Assembly: GCA_039819065.1 (NCBI GenBank)
Contig: JBCBSS010000132.1
Location: 1-22,803 of the forward strand
Direction of reading: 5' to 3'
Source: JBCBSS01 sp039819065
GTDB lineage: Bacteria > Bacteroidota > Bacteroidia > Cytophagales > Cyclobacteriaceae
DNA length: 22,803 nucleotides
Part shown: in pieces, positions 16,182 to 22,803 of the stretch
Numbering within the stretch: position 1 is the first letter of the stretch
Layout: every line of letters starts with the position of its first letter
The notes under the pieces: generated by a model
Told to the model about the DNA's origin: nothing
What the model saw: the letters and a program-made list of their open reading frames with translations, nothing else
The model's database searches: none
Position numbers and translations under genes: made by a program

Positions 16182-16805
16182 CTATCGGGAAGCCAGCCAT
16201 TTGCTTTCCTCCAGCCGATTAACCATGGCCACGATACGAGCTTGATCCGAAGGGTCGGTATAGGCCAGATTCTGTAACCTTACAAAGTCGTCAATAGCGA
16301 CTTCATAATCCGGTCGCATGGACAGGAATTGCTGCTTGAAATTCTTGATTCGTTCAACTTTGCCACGATGCCACAGGTAATAGTACTTACCCCATTTGAA
16401 ATGATTGATCCTGATGTTAAAATTATCGGCTTCGCTAGGCTTATGGGCAGTGAGTTTACCCTCGGCTTTTTTGCGTATTGAGATCTGTTCGTGAACCCTC
16501 GTCTTGCGGTCGGGATGATCTTCCGACTCCTTATAAGTGTAAAAAGATCTTTTAAAACCTTCGCCGTCTTTTCTATAGTAAAAGAATGAATGCACCGCGT
16601 AGGGTGTAAAGCATCGAAAAGTACTGGGGTTTGAAATCAGGATTAGGCTTTTGACTTTATCAAAATGAATCTTGCCAAAAATAGAATCTCCTTTTTGTGT
16701 GACTAACACACCCTTTTGCCAATCGCTCGCAGCCGGTAGTTGGGCTTTACTAAGGCTTGCTGAAAAAATGAGAATCGCTGAAAAAATGATCGACTTGCCG
16801 CACAT
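16182..16805 (-). CDS. Secreted 207-residue protein of unknown function, paralogue B
   Basis: A signal peptide (about 1-21, ending SKA-Q) is followed by DWQKGVLVTQKGDSIFGKIH, then AVHSFFYYRKDGEGFKRSFY, a basic middle (DRKTRVHEQISIRKKAEGK), KYYYLWHRGKVERIKNFKQQ and a C-terminal helix ending EESKWLASR. The match to the gene at 15195-15818 is clear in order and motifs but low enough in identity to show an old duplication; the least conserved part is the basic middle region. Nothing else in the neighbourhood tells its job. Expected in the periplasm or on the surface. Confidence 0.85.
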   Translation of the reverse strand: MCGKSIIFSAILIFSASLSKAQLPAASDWQKGVLVTQKGDSIFGKIHFDKVKSLILISNPSTFRCFTPYAVHSFFYYRKDGEGFKRSFYTYKESEDHPDRKTRVHEQISIRKKAEGKLTAHKPSEADNFNIRINHFKWGKYYYLWHRGKVERIKNFKQQFLSMRPDYEVAIDDFVRLQNLAYTDPSDQARIVAMVNRLEESKWLASR

Positions 16806-17038
16806 AGCTATCTGTGTTAATATTTGACTTATTTAACATTTGCATAATATTAAGTTAACAATAACTTAAACAATATACTATACAAAGAGCAACTAAATTC
16901 TATTTTGCTGGAAATCGCTTAATGGATAGGGGAATGTGTTAAGAGGGATATCTAAGGTACTAAACGTACAATTAACACTGCGTCAAGGCAGAGACAGTGC
17001 TAGAGAAATAAAATGTAATAAAAAAAGTTACAAATATG

Positions 17039-17068
17039 TTGATCTGGTCTGATGCACGACAAATTTTG
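17039..17068 (+). promoter_or_regulatory. Candidate Bacteroidota-type promoter for the cupredoxin-like gene
   Basis: A TTG (17039-17041) is followed after about 19 bases by AAATTTTG (17061-17068), a partial match to TAnnTTTG. This would give a leader of roughly 45 bases before the ATG at 17121. Pattern match only. Confidence 0.3.
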
Positions 17069-17110
17069 ATCAGGGCATGCTCTAACATTGCATCATCATT
17101 CATCAAAAAA

Positions 17111-17115
17111 GAGGA
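17111..17115 (+). promoter_or_regulatory. Ribosome binding site deciding the start at 17121
   Basis: GAGGA lies six bases before ATG 17121, one of the few good Shine-Dalgarno-like sites in the window. It selects this ATG over the ATG-less 11-codon upstream extension that starts at 17088. Confidence 0.6.
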
Positions 17116-17120
17116 AAACA

Positions 17121-17504
17121 ATGAAAAAAGTATCATTTCTTATCGCAGTATTAGTAGCAGCAGTTTTCACAGTTGGAAACGTTCAAGCTCAAGACGCTAA
17201 AAAAGCTAAAACTATCAAGTTGGATCAGGTACCTGGTGAATTCACCAAGACTTCTTTAAAGCTCAAAGCTGGTCAGCCTTACATCTTCCAGGTGACTAAC
17301 AAAGGTGTTGACAAAGAAGTAGGTTTCGTAATTGCCCAAGGAGATCCTTCAGATCAAAAGAATCACGTTGCAGAAGCTTACCTTTCTAAAACAATCAAAG
17401 ATGGTGAAACTGCAAGCTCGAAAGTGGTAACATTGGAGCCAGGTACTTATCAGTACTTCTGCCCATTGAACCCAACTCCTCACTATGAGATCGTAGTGAA
17501 GTAA
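17121..17504 (+). CDS. Secreted cupredoxin-like (plastocyanin/azurin-fold) protein
   Basis: 127 residues from ATG 17121. Signal peptide 1-23 (ending VQA-Q). The mature part has the cupredoxin strand pattern: KTSLKLKAGQPYIFQVTNKG, VDKEVGFVIA, a TIKDGETASSKVVTLEPGTY strand pair, and the C-terminal YQYFCPLNPTPHYEIVV with Cys114 and His121. Type 1 copper sites use His, Cys, His and usually Met. Here the first His position (often N-x-x-x-D-H-E in relatives) reads D-K-E, the Cys-His gap is six residues, and no Met follows, so normal blue-copper binding is doubtful. Codon use and the good ribosome binding site suggest strong expression. It is monocistronic, with a strong terminator right after it. 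The role is unknown: it could be an electron carrier with an altered site or a structural/stress protein. Confidence 0.85.
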   Translation: MKKVSFLIAVLVAAVFTVGNVQAQDAKKAKTIKLDQVPGEFTKTSLKLKAGQPYIFQVTNKGVDKEVGFVIAQGDPSDQKNHVAEAYLSKTIKDGETASSKVVTLEPGTYQYFCPLNPTPHYEIVVK

Positions 17505-17525
17505 TTGATACTTAGCAAAACATAT

Positions 17526-17558
17526 AAAGCCAGACGCTTAGTAGTGTCTGGCTTTTTT
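17526..17558 (+). terminator. Terminator of the cupredoxin-like gene
   Basis: A perfect 10-bp stem AAAGCCAGAC/GTCTGGCTTT (17526-17535 and 17546-17555) with a 10-base loop is followed by a T-run, 22 bases after the stop. Confidence 0.9.
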
Positions 17559-17591
17559 GTTTTATACAAATTGTCTTCCGATGACCTGTGC

Positions 17592-17615
17592 ATCACTTGA
17601 TCTACCCCAAGTGAT
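17592..17615. repeat. 8-bp inverted repeat upstream of the scramblase-like gene
   Basis: ATCACTTG and CAAGTGAT are perfect complements around an eight-base spacer, about 90 bases before ATG 17706. It has no T-run, so a protein-binding site is as likely as a terminator. A second short palindrome (CTTTCG-T-CGAAAG) lies near 17632-17644. Confidence 0.4.
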
Positions 17616-17705
17616 TAGTATAATGCTCTCGCTTTCGTCGAAAGTCTTCTAAAATCATCAGACATTGTTATCTTCACCGCTTTTAAACCTTATAACCTAT
17701 AATCA

Positions 17706-18293
17706 ATGCACCCTATTCTAAACAACAACCTATTCTTCGTGAAAGAACATGTCGGCATGTTCAAGGCAGCTAATAATTTTGATATTCACGACCCTCATAC
17801 CAGCCAAATAATATTGCATTGCAGGGAAGACAACTTGGGTTTCTTCACTAAAATGTTCCGTTTCACTGATTATAAACGTGCTACCCCTTTCAATGTGGAG
17901 ATAAGGACACCGGACGGACAGCCAGTACTAACAGTCAAAAGAGGTGTTTCTCTTTTCCTTTCTAAGGTGGAGGTATTAGATGACAAAGGACGATTGGTTG
18001 GGAAATTCAAGCAGCAACTCTTTTCTATCGGGGGGAAATTTAATGTATTGGATGCAAACGATAACGTGATGTGCCAACTCAAAGGAAAATGGACGAGTTG
18101 GGATTTCAAATTTGTTAAAGACAATGTGGAGTTTGCCCATGTGAGTAAGAAGTGGGCTGGTCTAGGTAAAGAGCTTTTTACCTCAGCCGACAACTACATG
18201 TTGCAGATATACGACAACGTACCAGAGGATAACAAACTGCGCATTATGATCATGGCCGCGGTGATGTGTATCGATATGGTGCTCAAAGAATAG
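17706..18293 (+). CDS. Scramblase/LURP-one-related (LOR fold) protein
   Basis: 195 residues, no signal peptide, probably cytoplasmic or membrane-associated. The sequence follows the LOR/phospholipid-scramblase-like barrel: FDIHDPHTSQIILHCRED, then PVLTVKRGVSLFLSKVEVLD, GRLVGKFKQQLFSIGGKFNV, QLKGKWTSWDFKFV and HVSKKWAGLGKELFTSADNY, ending with a hydrophobic helix (MIMAAVMCIDMVL). The FSIGGKF-x-V-x-D, KKW-x-G and FT-x-ADNY motifs are hallmarks of the bacterial branch. The fold is a beta-barrel around a buried C-terminal helix; activity in bacteria is unknown and the scramblase name should not be read as a function. It is a single gene with no obvious operon partner. Confidence 0.88.
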   Translation: MHPILNNNLFFVKEHVGMFKAANNFDIHDPHTSQIILHCREDNLGFFTKMFRFTDYKRATPFNVEIRTPDGQPVLTVKRGVSLFLSKVEVLDDKGRLVGKFKQQLFSIGGKFNVLDANDNVMCQLKGKWTSWDFKFVKDNVEFAHVSKKWAGLGKELFTSADNYMLQIYDNVPEDNKLRIMIMAAVMCIDMVLKE

Positions 18294-18306
18294 CATCCGC
18301 GCTCTT

Positions 18307-18408
18307 AGAGTGACCTACTAGGTCACTCTGAGCAGGGTTATTTTGAAAGCCCTGCGATTGAGCGCGTTTGCAAAGCGTTCGCAAGAGTATGCGTTAAAAA
18401 ACGCACTC
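18307..18408. repeat. Cluster of hairpins between scramblase-like and propeller genes
   Basis: Three clear stems in a row: AGAGTGACC/GGTCACTCT (18307-18315 and 18321-18329); GCAGGG/CCCTGC (18332-18337 and 18350-18355); and GAGT-AT-GCGTT with AACGC-ACTC (18385-18404 region to 18408). Between the second and third is a weak CGC/GCG stem around TTTGCAAA. No T-run follows any of them. This looks like a structured intergenic repeat (REP-like) or a folded RNA rather than a simple terminator. Confidence 0.6.
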
Positions 18409-18592
18409 GAACCAAATTAGCTTCCAGAAGATTTAACAGGAACGATTGGTTTTATCACCTCTTACCCATCGCAATCAAACCCACCCCCTTCAATTGGGGG
18501 ACTAACAATTGATACCGCATTATTGCCACCTGTAAAATTCAGGCTCCCGCCTTCTTTATTTTTTCTTTAAATTGTCCACATCTCAATCGACC
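18409..18592. other. Upstream region of the second propeller gene
   Basis: No coding signal. It contains a CCCCC/GGGGG mini-stem (18484-18500) and a pyrimidine-rich run (18550-18568). Together with the hairpin at 18593-18613, it should include the promoter of the gene at 18637. Confidence 0.4.
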
Positions 18593-18613
18593 TCGGCTAT
18601 TCAGCATAGCCGA
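18593..18613 (+). promoter_or_regulatory. Hairpin in the leader of the 18637 gene
   Basis: TCGGCTAT and ATAGCCGA form a perfect 8-bp stem around TCAGC, ending 23 bases before the ATG. It could be an operator or a leader hairpin affecting translation. No T-run follows, so it is not a normal terminator. Confidence 0.4.
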
Positions 18614-18636
18614 CCGAAAACCTAAACCAAATAATT

Positions 18637-21600
18637 ATGAATAAAACATTGCGTATAGCGCTGTGTGCTTTTTTGGTATTGACTCTGACAGTCGACATTA
18701 ATGCCCAGCGTAGAAAATCGAAGTCATCCGCTGCCCCTAAGGTGACTTACGATGAAAAACTATATAACGGGCTGGAATGGCGTTCTATTGGGCCTTTTAG
18801 AGGCGGAAGGTCAGCAGCCGTTACCGGTGTTCCCGGAAAGCCAAACCTCTATTACTTCGGTGCTACCGGTGGTGGTATTTGGCGTACTAAAGATGCCGGT
18901 AATACCTGGGAAAATATCAGTGACGGTTTTTTTGGCGGTTCCATAGGCGCTGTCGCTGTCAGTGATTTTGATAACAATGTCATTTACGTAGGAGGGGGAG
19001 AAGTAACGGTAAGGGGAAATGTTTCTCACGGCTATGGCATGTGGAAATCCGTAGATGCCGGGACTACATGGCAGCAAATAGGTTTAGAGAACTCCCGTCA
19101 CATTCCGCGTGTGCTCATCCATCCCAAAAACCCTGACTTAGTCTATGCCGCAGTATTAGGTGATCTATACAAGTCTTCTACCGAAAGAGGTGTTTATAGG
19201 AGCAAGGATGGTGGTAAAAGCTGGGAGCGTGTTCTATTTGCCAATGCCGATGCTGGGGCTGTAGAGCTTACTTTCGACCCTAACAACCCAAGAATCTTAT
19301 ATGCCAGTACATGGAGAGTGCGAAGAACACCTTACAGCCTGGAAAGTGGCGGAGAGGGTTCTGCCCTTTGGAAAAGCACTGATGGTGGCGATACATGGAC
19401 TGACATATCTGGCAACACCGGTTTACCCAAGGGTATCTGGGGTATTTCAGGTGTGACCGTTTCGCCTGTCAATTCTAACCGCGTATGGGCACTGATTGAA
19501 AATAAAGACGGTGGTGTCTATCGCTCGGACGATGCCGGTAAAACCTGGAGAAAACTTAATCAGAGCAGAAGCTTAAGGCAGCGTGCCTGGTATTATACCA
19601 AAATCTACGCTGACACTGAAGATGAAGATAAAGTGTATGTGATGAATGTAAGGTACCATCGTTCTAAAGATGGCGGTAAGACCTTCCAAGCTTTCAATGC
19701 TCCTCACGGAGATCATCACGACCTGTGGATTGATCCCAATGATTCACAGCGTATGATCATTGCTGATGATGGCGGTGCTCAGGTGACTTTTGATGGCGGT
19801 GAGAACTGGTCAACCTACAGGAACCAGCCGACTGCCCAATTCTATCGAGTAACGACGGATAATAATTTTCCATACAGGATCTATGGTGCACAGCAAGATA
19901 ATTCTACGGTGAGAATTTTACACCGTACTACTGGCGGTTCGATCACAGAACAGCATTGGGAGTCGACAGCCGGTGGTGAGAGTGCCCACATCGCAGTAGA
20001 TCCTTCTAACAACGATATTGTTTATGGTGGTAGCTACGATGGCTTTCTAACCAGGGTCAATCATGAAACAGGCGAAATACGCGCTGTCAATGTGTGGCCT
20101 GACAACCCTATGGGACATGGTGCTGAAGGTTTCAAATACCGTTTCCAGTGGAATTTCCCTATTTTCTTTTCTCCTCATGATCCGAAGAAGCTGTATACGG
20201 CTTCCAATCACTTGCATGTAACCACCAATGAAGGACAGTCATGGCAGATCATCAGCCCTGACCTGACGAGAAATGATAGCACAAAATTGGGTTCTTCTGG
20301 AGGACCAATCACCAAGGACAACACCAGTGTCGAATACTACTGCACCATTTTCGCTGCTTGTGAATCACCTTATGAGAAAGACCTGTTATGGACTGGTTCC
20401 GACGATGGCCTGATACATGTAAGCCGTGATGGTGGTAAGAACTGGAGTAATGTGACGCCTGCAGGTATGCCCGAGTGGGTAATGATCAATAGTGTAGAGC
20501 CAGATCCTTTTGTCAAAGGAGGGCTTTATGTGGCAGGTACGCGCTATAAGCTGGGAGATTACAGGCCTTATCTCTATAGAACCAAAGATTACGGTAAAAC
20601 CTGGACTAAGATCACTACAGGTATAGATGATGAGCATTTCACTCGTGTGCTGAGGGCTGATCCAAAACGCCAGGGGCTATTGTATGCCGGTACTGAGAGC
20701 GGAATGTATGTTTCCTTTGACGATGGTGTGAGCTGGAAACCTTTCCAATTGAACCTGCCTGTTGTACCGATCACTGATTTGGCTATCAAGAACGATAACT
20801 TGATTGCTGCTACTCAAGGGCGTAGCTTCTGGTTGATCGACGATCTGACGCCGCTGCACCAACTCAATGCAGATATAGCGCGCCAGGATTTTCATTTGTA
20901 CCAGCCTATGCCAAGCTACCGCATTGGCGGTGGAAGCTTTGGAACGCCTAAAAGAGCGGGTAAGAATCACCCCGGTGGTGTGATGGTACATTTCTACCTC
21001 AAGGATACTGCTAAGGCCGATACGATCAATCTTGCTTTCTACGAAACCAACGGCAAGTTGATCAGGTCATTCTCGACTCACCCAGACAAAAAGGAAAAGC
21101 AAGGAAAACTGAAAGTGAAACCGGGTATGAACCGCTTCTCATGGAATATGCGATATCAAGACGCAGACGGTTTCAAAGGTATGATCTTATGGTGGGCTTC
21201 ATTGAATGGCCCAAGAGCCTTGCCGGGTACGTATCAGGCTAAACTGACTGTGAATGGTCAGGAAAAAGAAACCAATTTTGATATTTTGAAAGATCCACGG
21301 TCTAGCTCGACCGATGCTGACCTCAAAGCGCAGTTTGATTTCCTCATGTCAGTGGGTGAGAAACTTTCTGAAACCAATCAGGCGATAGAAAATATCAGGG
21401 AGGCCAGAAAGCAAATCAAACTCGTAACGGCTCGTATGAAGGATCAAGAGGGGACAGAGGACGTTCAGGAAAAAGCGAAATCTATTCTGAAGGAGATGAA
21501 AGCCATAGAGGAAGCGCTTTACCAGACCCAAAACCAAAGTGGACAGGATCCGCTTAATTTCCCTATCAGGCTTAATAATAAGCTCGGACACCTCAATTCA

Positions 21601-21780
21601 TTGATGGCTATGGGTGATTTTAAACCCACCGATCAGGCAATTGCCTTTAAGAAAGAGGTAACGGCTTTGATCGATGCCGAACTCAATAAATTGAAAAAGA
21701 TATTTGATGATGAAGTACCTGCTTTCAATCAATTAGTGAAGCAAAAGCAAATTGATGCGGTAGTAATTGGTACTGAATAG
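18637..21780 (+). CDS. Secreted sortilin/VPS10-type beta-propeller protein (annotated as glycosyl hydrolase)
   Basis: 1047 residues, the usual length for this Bacteroidota family. Signal peptide ~1-23 (ending INA-Q), then a basic stretch (RRKSKSS). The propeller (~45-740) starts LEWRSIGPFRGGRSAAVTGV and carries about eleven Asp-box motifs (RTKDAGNTW, KSVDAGTTW, RSKDGGKSW, KSTDGGDTW, RSDDAGKTW, RSKDGGKTF, SRDGGKNWS, RTKDYGKTW and others), as in sortilin and BNR proteins. A beta-sandwich-like region follows (~753-890), then a helical C-terminus (~895-1040, lysine- and glutamate-rich). There is no T9SS sorting domain, so it likely stays in the periplasm. The family is named glycosyl hydrolase by databases, but no catalytic pair is evident to me; ligand binding is as likely. 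The start is ATG 18637 after an AT-rich leader. A strong terminator follows. Confidence 0.93.
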   Translation: MNKTLRIALCAFLVLTLTVDINAQRRKSKSSAAPKVTYDEKLYNGLEWRSIGPFRGGRSAAVTGVPGKPNLYYFGATGGGIWRTKDAGNTWENISDGFFGGSIGAVAVSDFDNNVIYVGGGEVTVRGNVSHGYGMWKSVDAGTTWQQIGLENSRHIPRVLIHPKNPDLVYAAVLGDLYKSSTERGVYRSKDGGKSWERVLFANADAGAVELTFDPNNPRILYASTWRVRRTPYSLESGGEGSALWKSTDGGDTWTDISGNTGLPKGIWGISGVTVSPVNSNRVWALIENKDGGVYRSDDAGKTWRKLNQSRSLRQRAWYYTKIYADTEDEDKVYVMNVRYHRSKDGGKTFQAFNAPHGDHHDLWIDPNDSQRMIIADDGGAQVTFDGGENWSTYRNQPTAQFYRVTTDNNFPYRIYGAQQDNSTVRILHRTTGGSITEQHWESTAGGESAHIAVDPSNNDIVYGGSYDGFLTRVNHETGEIRAVNVWPDNPMGHGAEGFKYRFQWNFPIFFSPHDPKKLYTASNHLHVTTNEGQSWQIISPDLTRNDSTKLGSSGGPITKDNTSVEYYCTIFAACESPYEKDLLWTGSDDGLIHVSRDGGKNWSNVTPAGMPEWVMINSVEPDPFVKGGLYVAGTRYKLGDYRPYLYRTKDYGKTWTKITTGIDDEHFTRVLRADPKRQGLLYAGTESGMYVSFDDGVSWKPFQLNLPVVPITDLAIKNDNLIAATQGRSFWLIDDLTPLHQLNADIARQDFHLYQPMPSYRIGGGSFGTPKRAGKNHPGGVMVHFYLKDTAKADTINLAFYETNGKLIRSFSTHPDKKEKQGKLKVKPGMNRFSWNMRYQDADGFKGMILWWASLNGPRALPGTYQAKLTVNGQEKETNFDILKDPRSSSTDADLKAQFDFLMSVGEKLSETNQAIENIREARKQIKLVTARMKDQEGTEDVQEKAKSILKEMKAIEEALYQTQNQSGQDPLNFPIRLNNKLGHLNSLMAMGDFKPTDQAIAFKKEVTALIDAELNKLKKIFDDEVPAFNQLVKQKQIDAVVIGTE

Positions 21781-21796
21781 TACAAACTGATTTAGA

Positions 21797-21838
21797 ATGG
21801 CTTCCGGGGCAATTAACCTCTCCGGAAGCCATTTTTAT
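21797..21838 (+). terminator. Terminator between convergent genes
   Basis: ATGGCTTCCGG (21797-21807) and CCGGAAGCCAT (21822-21832) form a perfect 11-bp stem followed by TTTTATTT. It ends the propeller gene (+). It also lies directly beyond the stop of the minus gene at 21835, whose stop codon overlaps the T-tract, so it may serve both. Confidence 0.9.
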
Positions 21839-22569
21839 TTGCGTTTTTTCTTCTTCTTCTTTTGCTTTCTGGTAGGCGCTTTCATAATCCACTTCTTCGC
21901 CTTCTTCAAATCATCGCGATCGTAGTATCCGAAAGTATAAACCATCGGAGGTAGCTTAAATTCTGTTTTCTTTTGATCGCTATCACTGAAGGAAATAATC
22001 TTGAGATTAGGGATAGCCAGGTGATTGTGTCGGGCAAATTCCAACTTGTTGTAAAAGTCGATGTGCAGCTTATCTTCAATATGGACAAAAACCGGCTCAG
22101 TGCTTTCGATATCGACACTCTCAATACCTGAATAGCTCAATATATTTTGGATGTACTTGCGATCGTTATTGGTAAACTGACTGGTATCTGCCCTTTGTTG
22201 CTTCTCGAACATTACATCCAACCTATCCATATCGTTGCTGAATTTGAGCAATCGGGATCGGCTACAATTGTGTACACTGTAGCCCTCTGAAAATATGATA
22301 TACTCAGTATCCATTGAGAATTCCACCAGGTAGCAAACCGTTTCTCCCTGTGCAATGACCACTTCATTTTCCATTTCCCCTTTCCACGCCTTATTTACGT
22401 TGAAAGTATAAAGCCTTTCGTCACCATCTTCAGATATGTCTTTGACCTTCCCCTGGAAGATCATGGTAGCATTTTCGGCTGCGTCATGCAAATCACGGAG
22501 GATACAATCACAGGGTTTAGCGGCGTTGTATACCAGCAGGAGCAGTAGAATTAGTATCCATTTTTTCAT
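21835..22569 (-). CDS. Secreted TIMP/NTR-like protein with poly-lysine tail
   Basis: 244 residues. A signal peptide (about 1-18) is followed at once by KPCDCILRDL, then NATMIFQGKVKDI, LYTFNVNKAWKG, ETVCYLVEF and EYIIFSEGYSVHNCSRSRLL. This Cys-x-Cys start, F-x-G-x-V strand, V-x-K-x-W/F-K-G strand and final Cys-Ser-R/T is the netrin/TIMP-like (NTR) OB-fold pattern; the four cysteines probably form disulphides. After residue ~125 comes a region I do not recognise, with a hint of a repeat-like FVHIEDKLHIDFYNKLEF, and the protein ends in an unusual basic tail (TRKQKKKKKKRK, 233-244). In TIMPs the N-terminal Cys-x-Cys binds a protease zinc; here the cleavage site would need to fall just before it, which is uncertain. 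Single gene. Confidence 0.85.
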   Translation of the reverse strand: MKKWILILLLLLVYNAAKPCDCILRDLHDAAENATMIFQGKVKDISEDGDERLYTFNVNKAWKGEMENEVVIAQGETVCYLVEFSMDTEYIIFSEGYSVHNCSRSRLLKFSNDMDRLDVMFEKQQRADTSQFTNNDRKYIQNILSYSGIESVDIESTEPVFVHIEDKLHIDFYNKLEFARHNHLAIPNLKIISFSDSDQKKTEFKLPPMVYTFGYYDRDDLKKAKKWIMKAPTRKQKKKKKKRK

Positions 22570-22649
22570 GAGAAGATAGATTTATTCAATACCTATCCAG
22601 CCCCCTAAGAAAAATTCGATTGTAAGTATTGCCTATTCCGTAAGCAGAA
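22570..22649. other. Upstream region of the NTR-like gene
   Basis: Short AT-rich spacer between the TolC-like gene end and ATG 22569 on the minus strand. It should contain the promoter of the NTR-like gene. No small gene is visible. Confidence 0.4.
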
Positions 22650-22681
22650 CAACTAAGCTCTGTTATGGTTTAGCTTAGTTG
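22650..22681. repeat. 10-bp inverted repeat at the end of the TolC-like gene
   Basis: CAACTAAGCT (22650-22659) and AGCTTAGTTG (22672-22681) are perfect complements with a 12-base spacer. The right arm includes the TolC-like stop codon (22675-22677). On the minus strand no T-run follows, so it may be a weak terminator, an RNA 3' stem, or an operator for the next gene. Confidence 0.5.
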
Positions 22682-22803
22682 CCCGATATTTTAAATCGAG
22701 CTAAAACTTCATACCTAAGCCTGATTTTTTGTATGTCCAAGTCAACTTTGGATTCGACCACCCTCGCCTGATAGAAGTCTAAGGAATTGGAGGCTAAGTC
22801 GTA
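22675..22803 (-). CDS. TolC-like outer-membrane protein, C-terminal 42 residues only
   Basis: The window edge cuts the gene; only its 3' end is visible (stop TAA at 22677-22675). The fragment reads NSLDFYQARVVESKVDLDIQ, then KIRLRYEVLARFKISGN, a long amphipathic helix followed by a short tail, which resembles the last periplasmic helix of TolC/OEP-family efflux channels, where a Y-x-x-L-x-A/R-x-x-L-x-G ending is usual. The short fragment makes the family call tentative. If right, an efflux or secretion operon lies beyond the window edge. Confidence 0.5.
   Translation of the reverse strand, partial: YDLASNSLDFYQARVVESKVDLDIQKIRLRYEVLARFKISGN

Larger units (their letters stand above)
16806..17120. 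other. Divergent promoter region between paralogue B and the cupredoxin gene
   Basis: About 315 bases. The part nearest 16806 is very AT-rich and should hold the minus promoter. The part nearest 17121 holds the candidate plus promoter at 17039-17068 and the ribosome binding site. No small gene was seen. Confidence 0.5.

Noticed and set aside
20677..20991. 104-residue minus-strand frame inside the second propeller gene
   Set aside because: Antisense to regular Asp-box propeller sequence; composition is typical of a shadow frame.
18637..21780. True glycosidase or sialidase activity for the propeller protein
   Set aside because: Asp boxes and database names suggest it, but Asp boxes are structural and I see no catalytic pair that can be named from sequence.
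22735..22760. TTCGA-type string suggesting a tRNA T-loop
   Set aside because: No cloverleaf can be drawn around it and it falls inside the TolC-like reading frame.

Overview
The window looks like chromosomal DNA from a marine-type Bacteroidota, probably a Cytophagales relative of Fulvivirga or Roseivirga (inferred from gene content, not from a search). The signs are a giant secreted protein with a type IX secretion C-terminal sorting domain, many lipoproteins and signal-peptide proteins, weak Shine-Dalgarno sequences, moderate GC and long genes with short hairpin terminators. I see no rRNA, tRNA, CRISPR array, insertion sequence or phage gene.

Layout. Positions 1-520 (+) hold a small multi-spanning membrane protein whose 5' part is disrupted: bases 1-77 are bounded by a 12-bp inverted repeat, and flipping them restores an uninterrupted reading frame. 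Positions 537-989 (-) encode a small lipoprotein. Positions 1143-7880 (-) encode a 2245-residue T9SS-exported protein with a sortilin-type beta-propeller, a cadherin-like domain, three tandem ~280-residue MAM-like + CARDB-like units, a fourth MAM-like domain, two fibronectin III domains and the sorting domain. A strong terminator follows it. Next on the minus strand are a lipoprotein (7967-8491), a small basic secreted protein (8864-9199) and a cNBD-CBS-DUF294 signalling protein (9348-11267).

Divergent from the DUF294 gene is a TRAP transporter operon, dctQ-dctM-dctP (11773-14789, +), of the TakP-like 2-oxo acid/monocarboxylate class. It is preceded by the frameshifted C-terminal remnant of an outer-membrane porin (11446-11732). 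The original unit was probably porin-dctQ-dctM-dctP. DUF294 proteins in Bacteroidota often sit beside acetate-type permeases, so pairing with a carboxylate TRAP system suggests control of carboxylate use.

Positions 15195-16805 (-) carry two diverged secreted paralogues of exactly 207 residues each. Then come a cupredoxin-like secreted protein (17121-17504, +), a scramblase/LURP-one-like protein (17706-18293, +), a hairpin-rich intergenic block (18307-18408) and a second sortilin-type propeller protein of 1047 residues (18637-21780, +) without a T9SS domain. The window closes with a TIMP/NTR-like secreted protein with a lysine-rich tail (21835-22569, -) and the last 42 residues of a TolC-like protein (22675-22803, -).

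I did not find a clearly new multi-gene system. The most notable signals are the 1-77 inversion (natural switch or assembly artefact), the decayed porin in front of an intact TRAP operon, and the DUF294/TRAP pairing.
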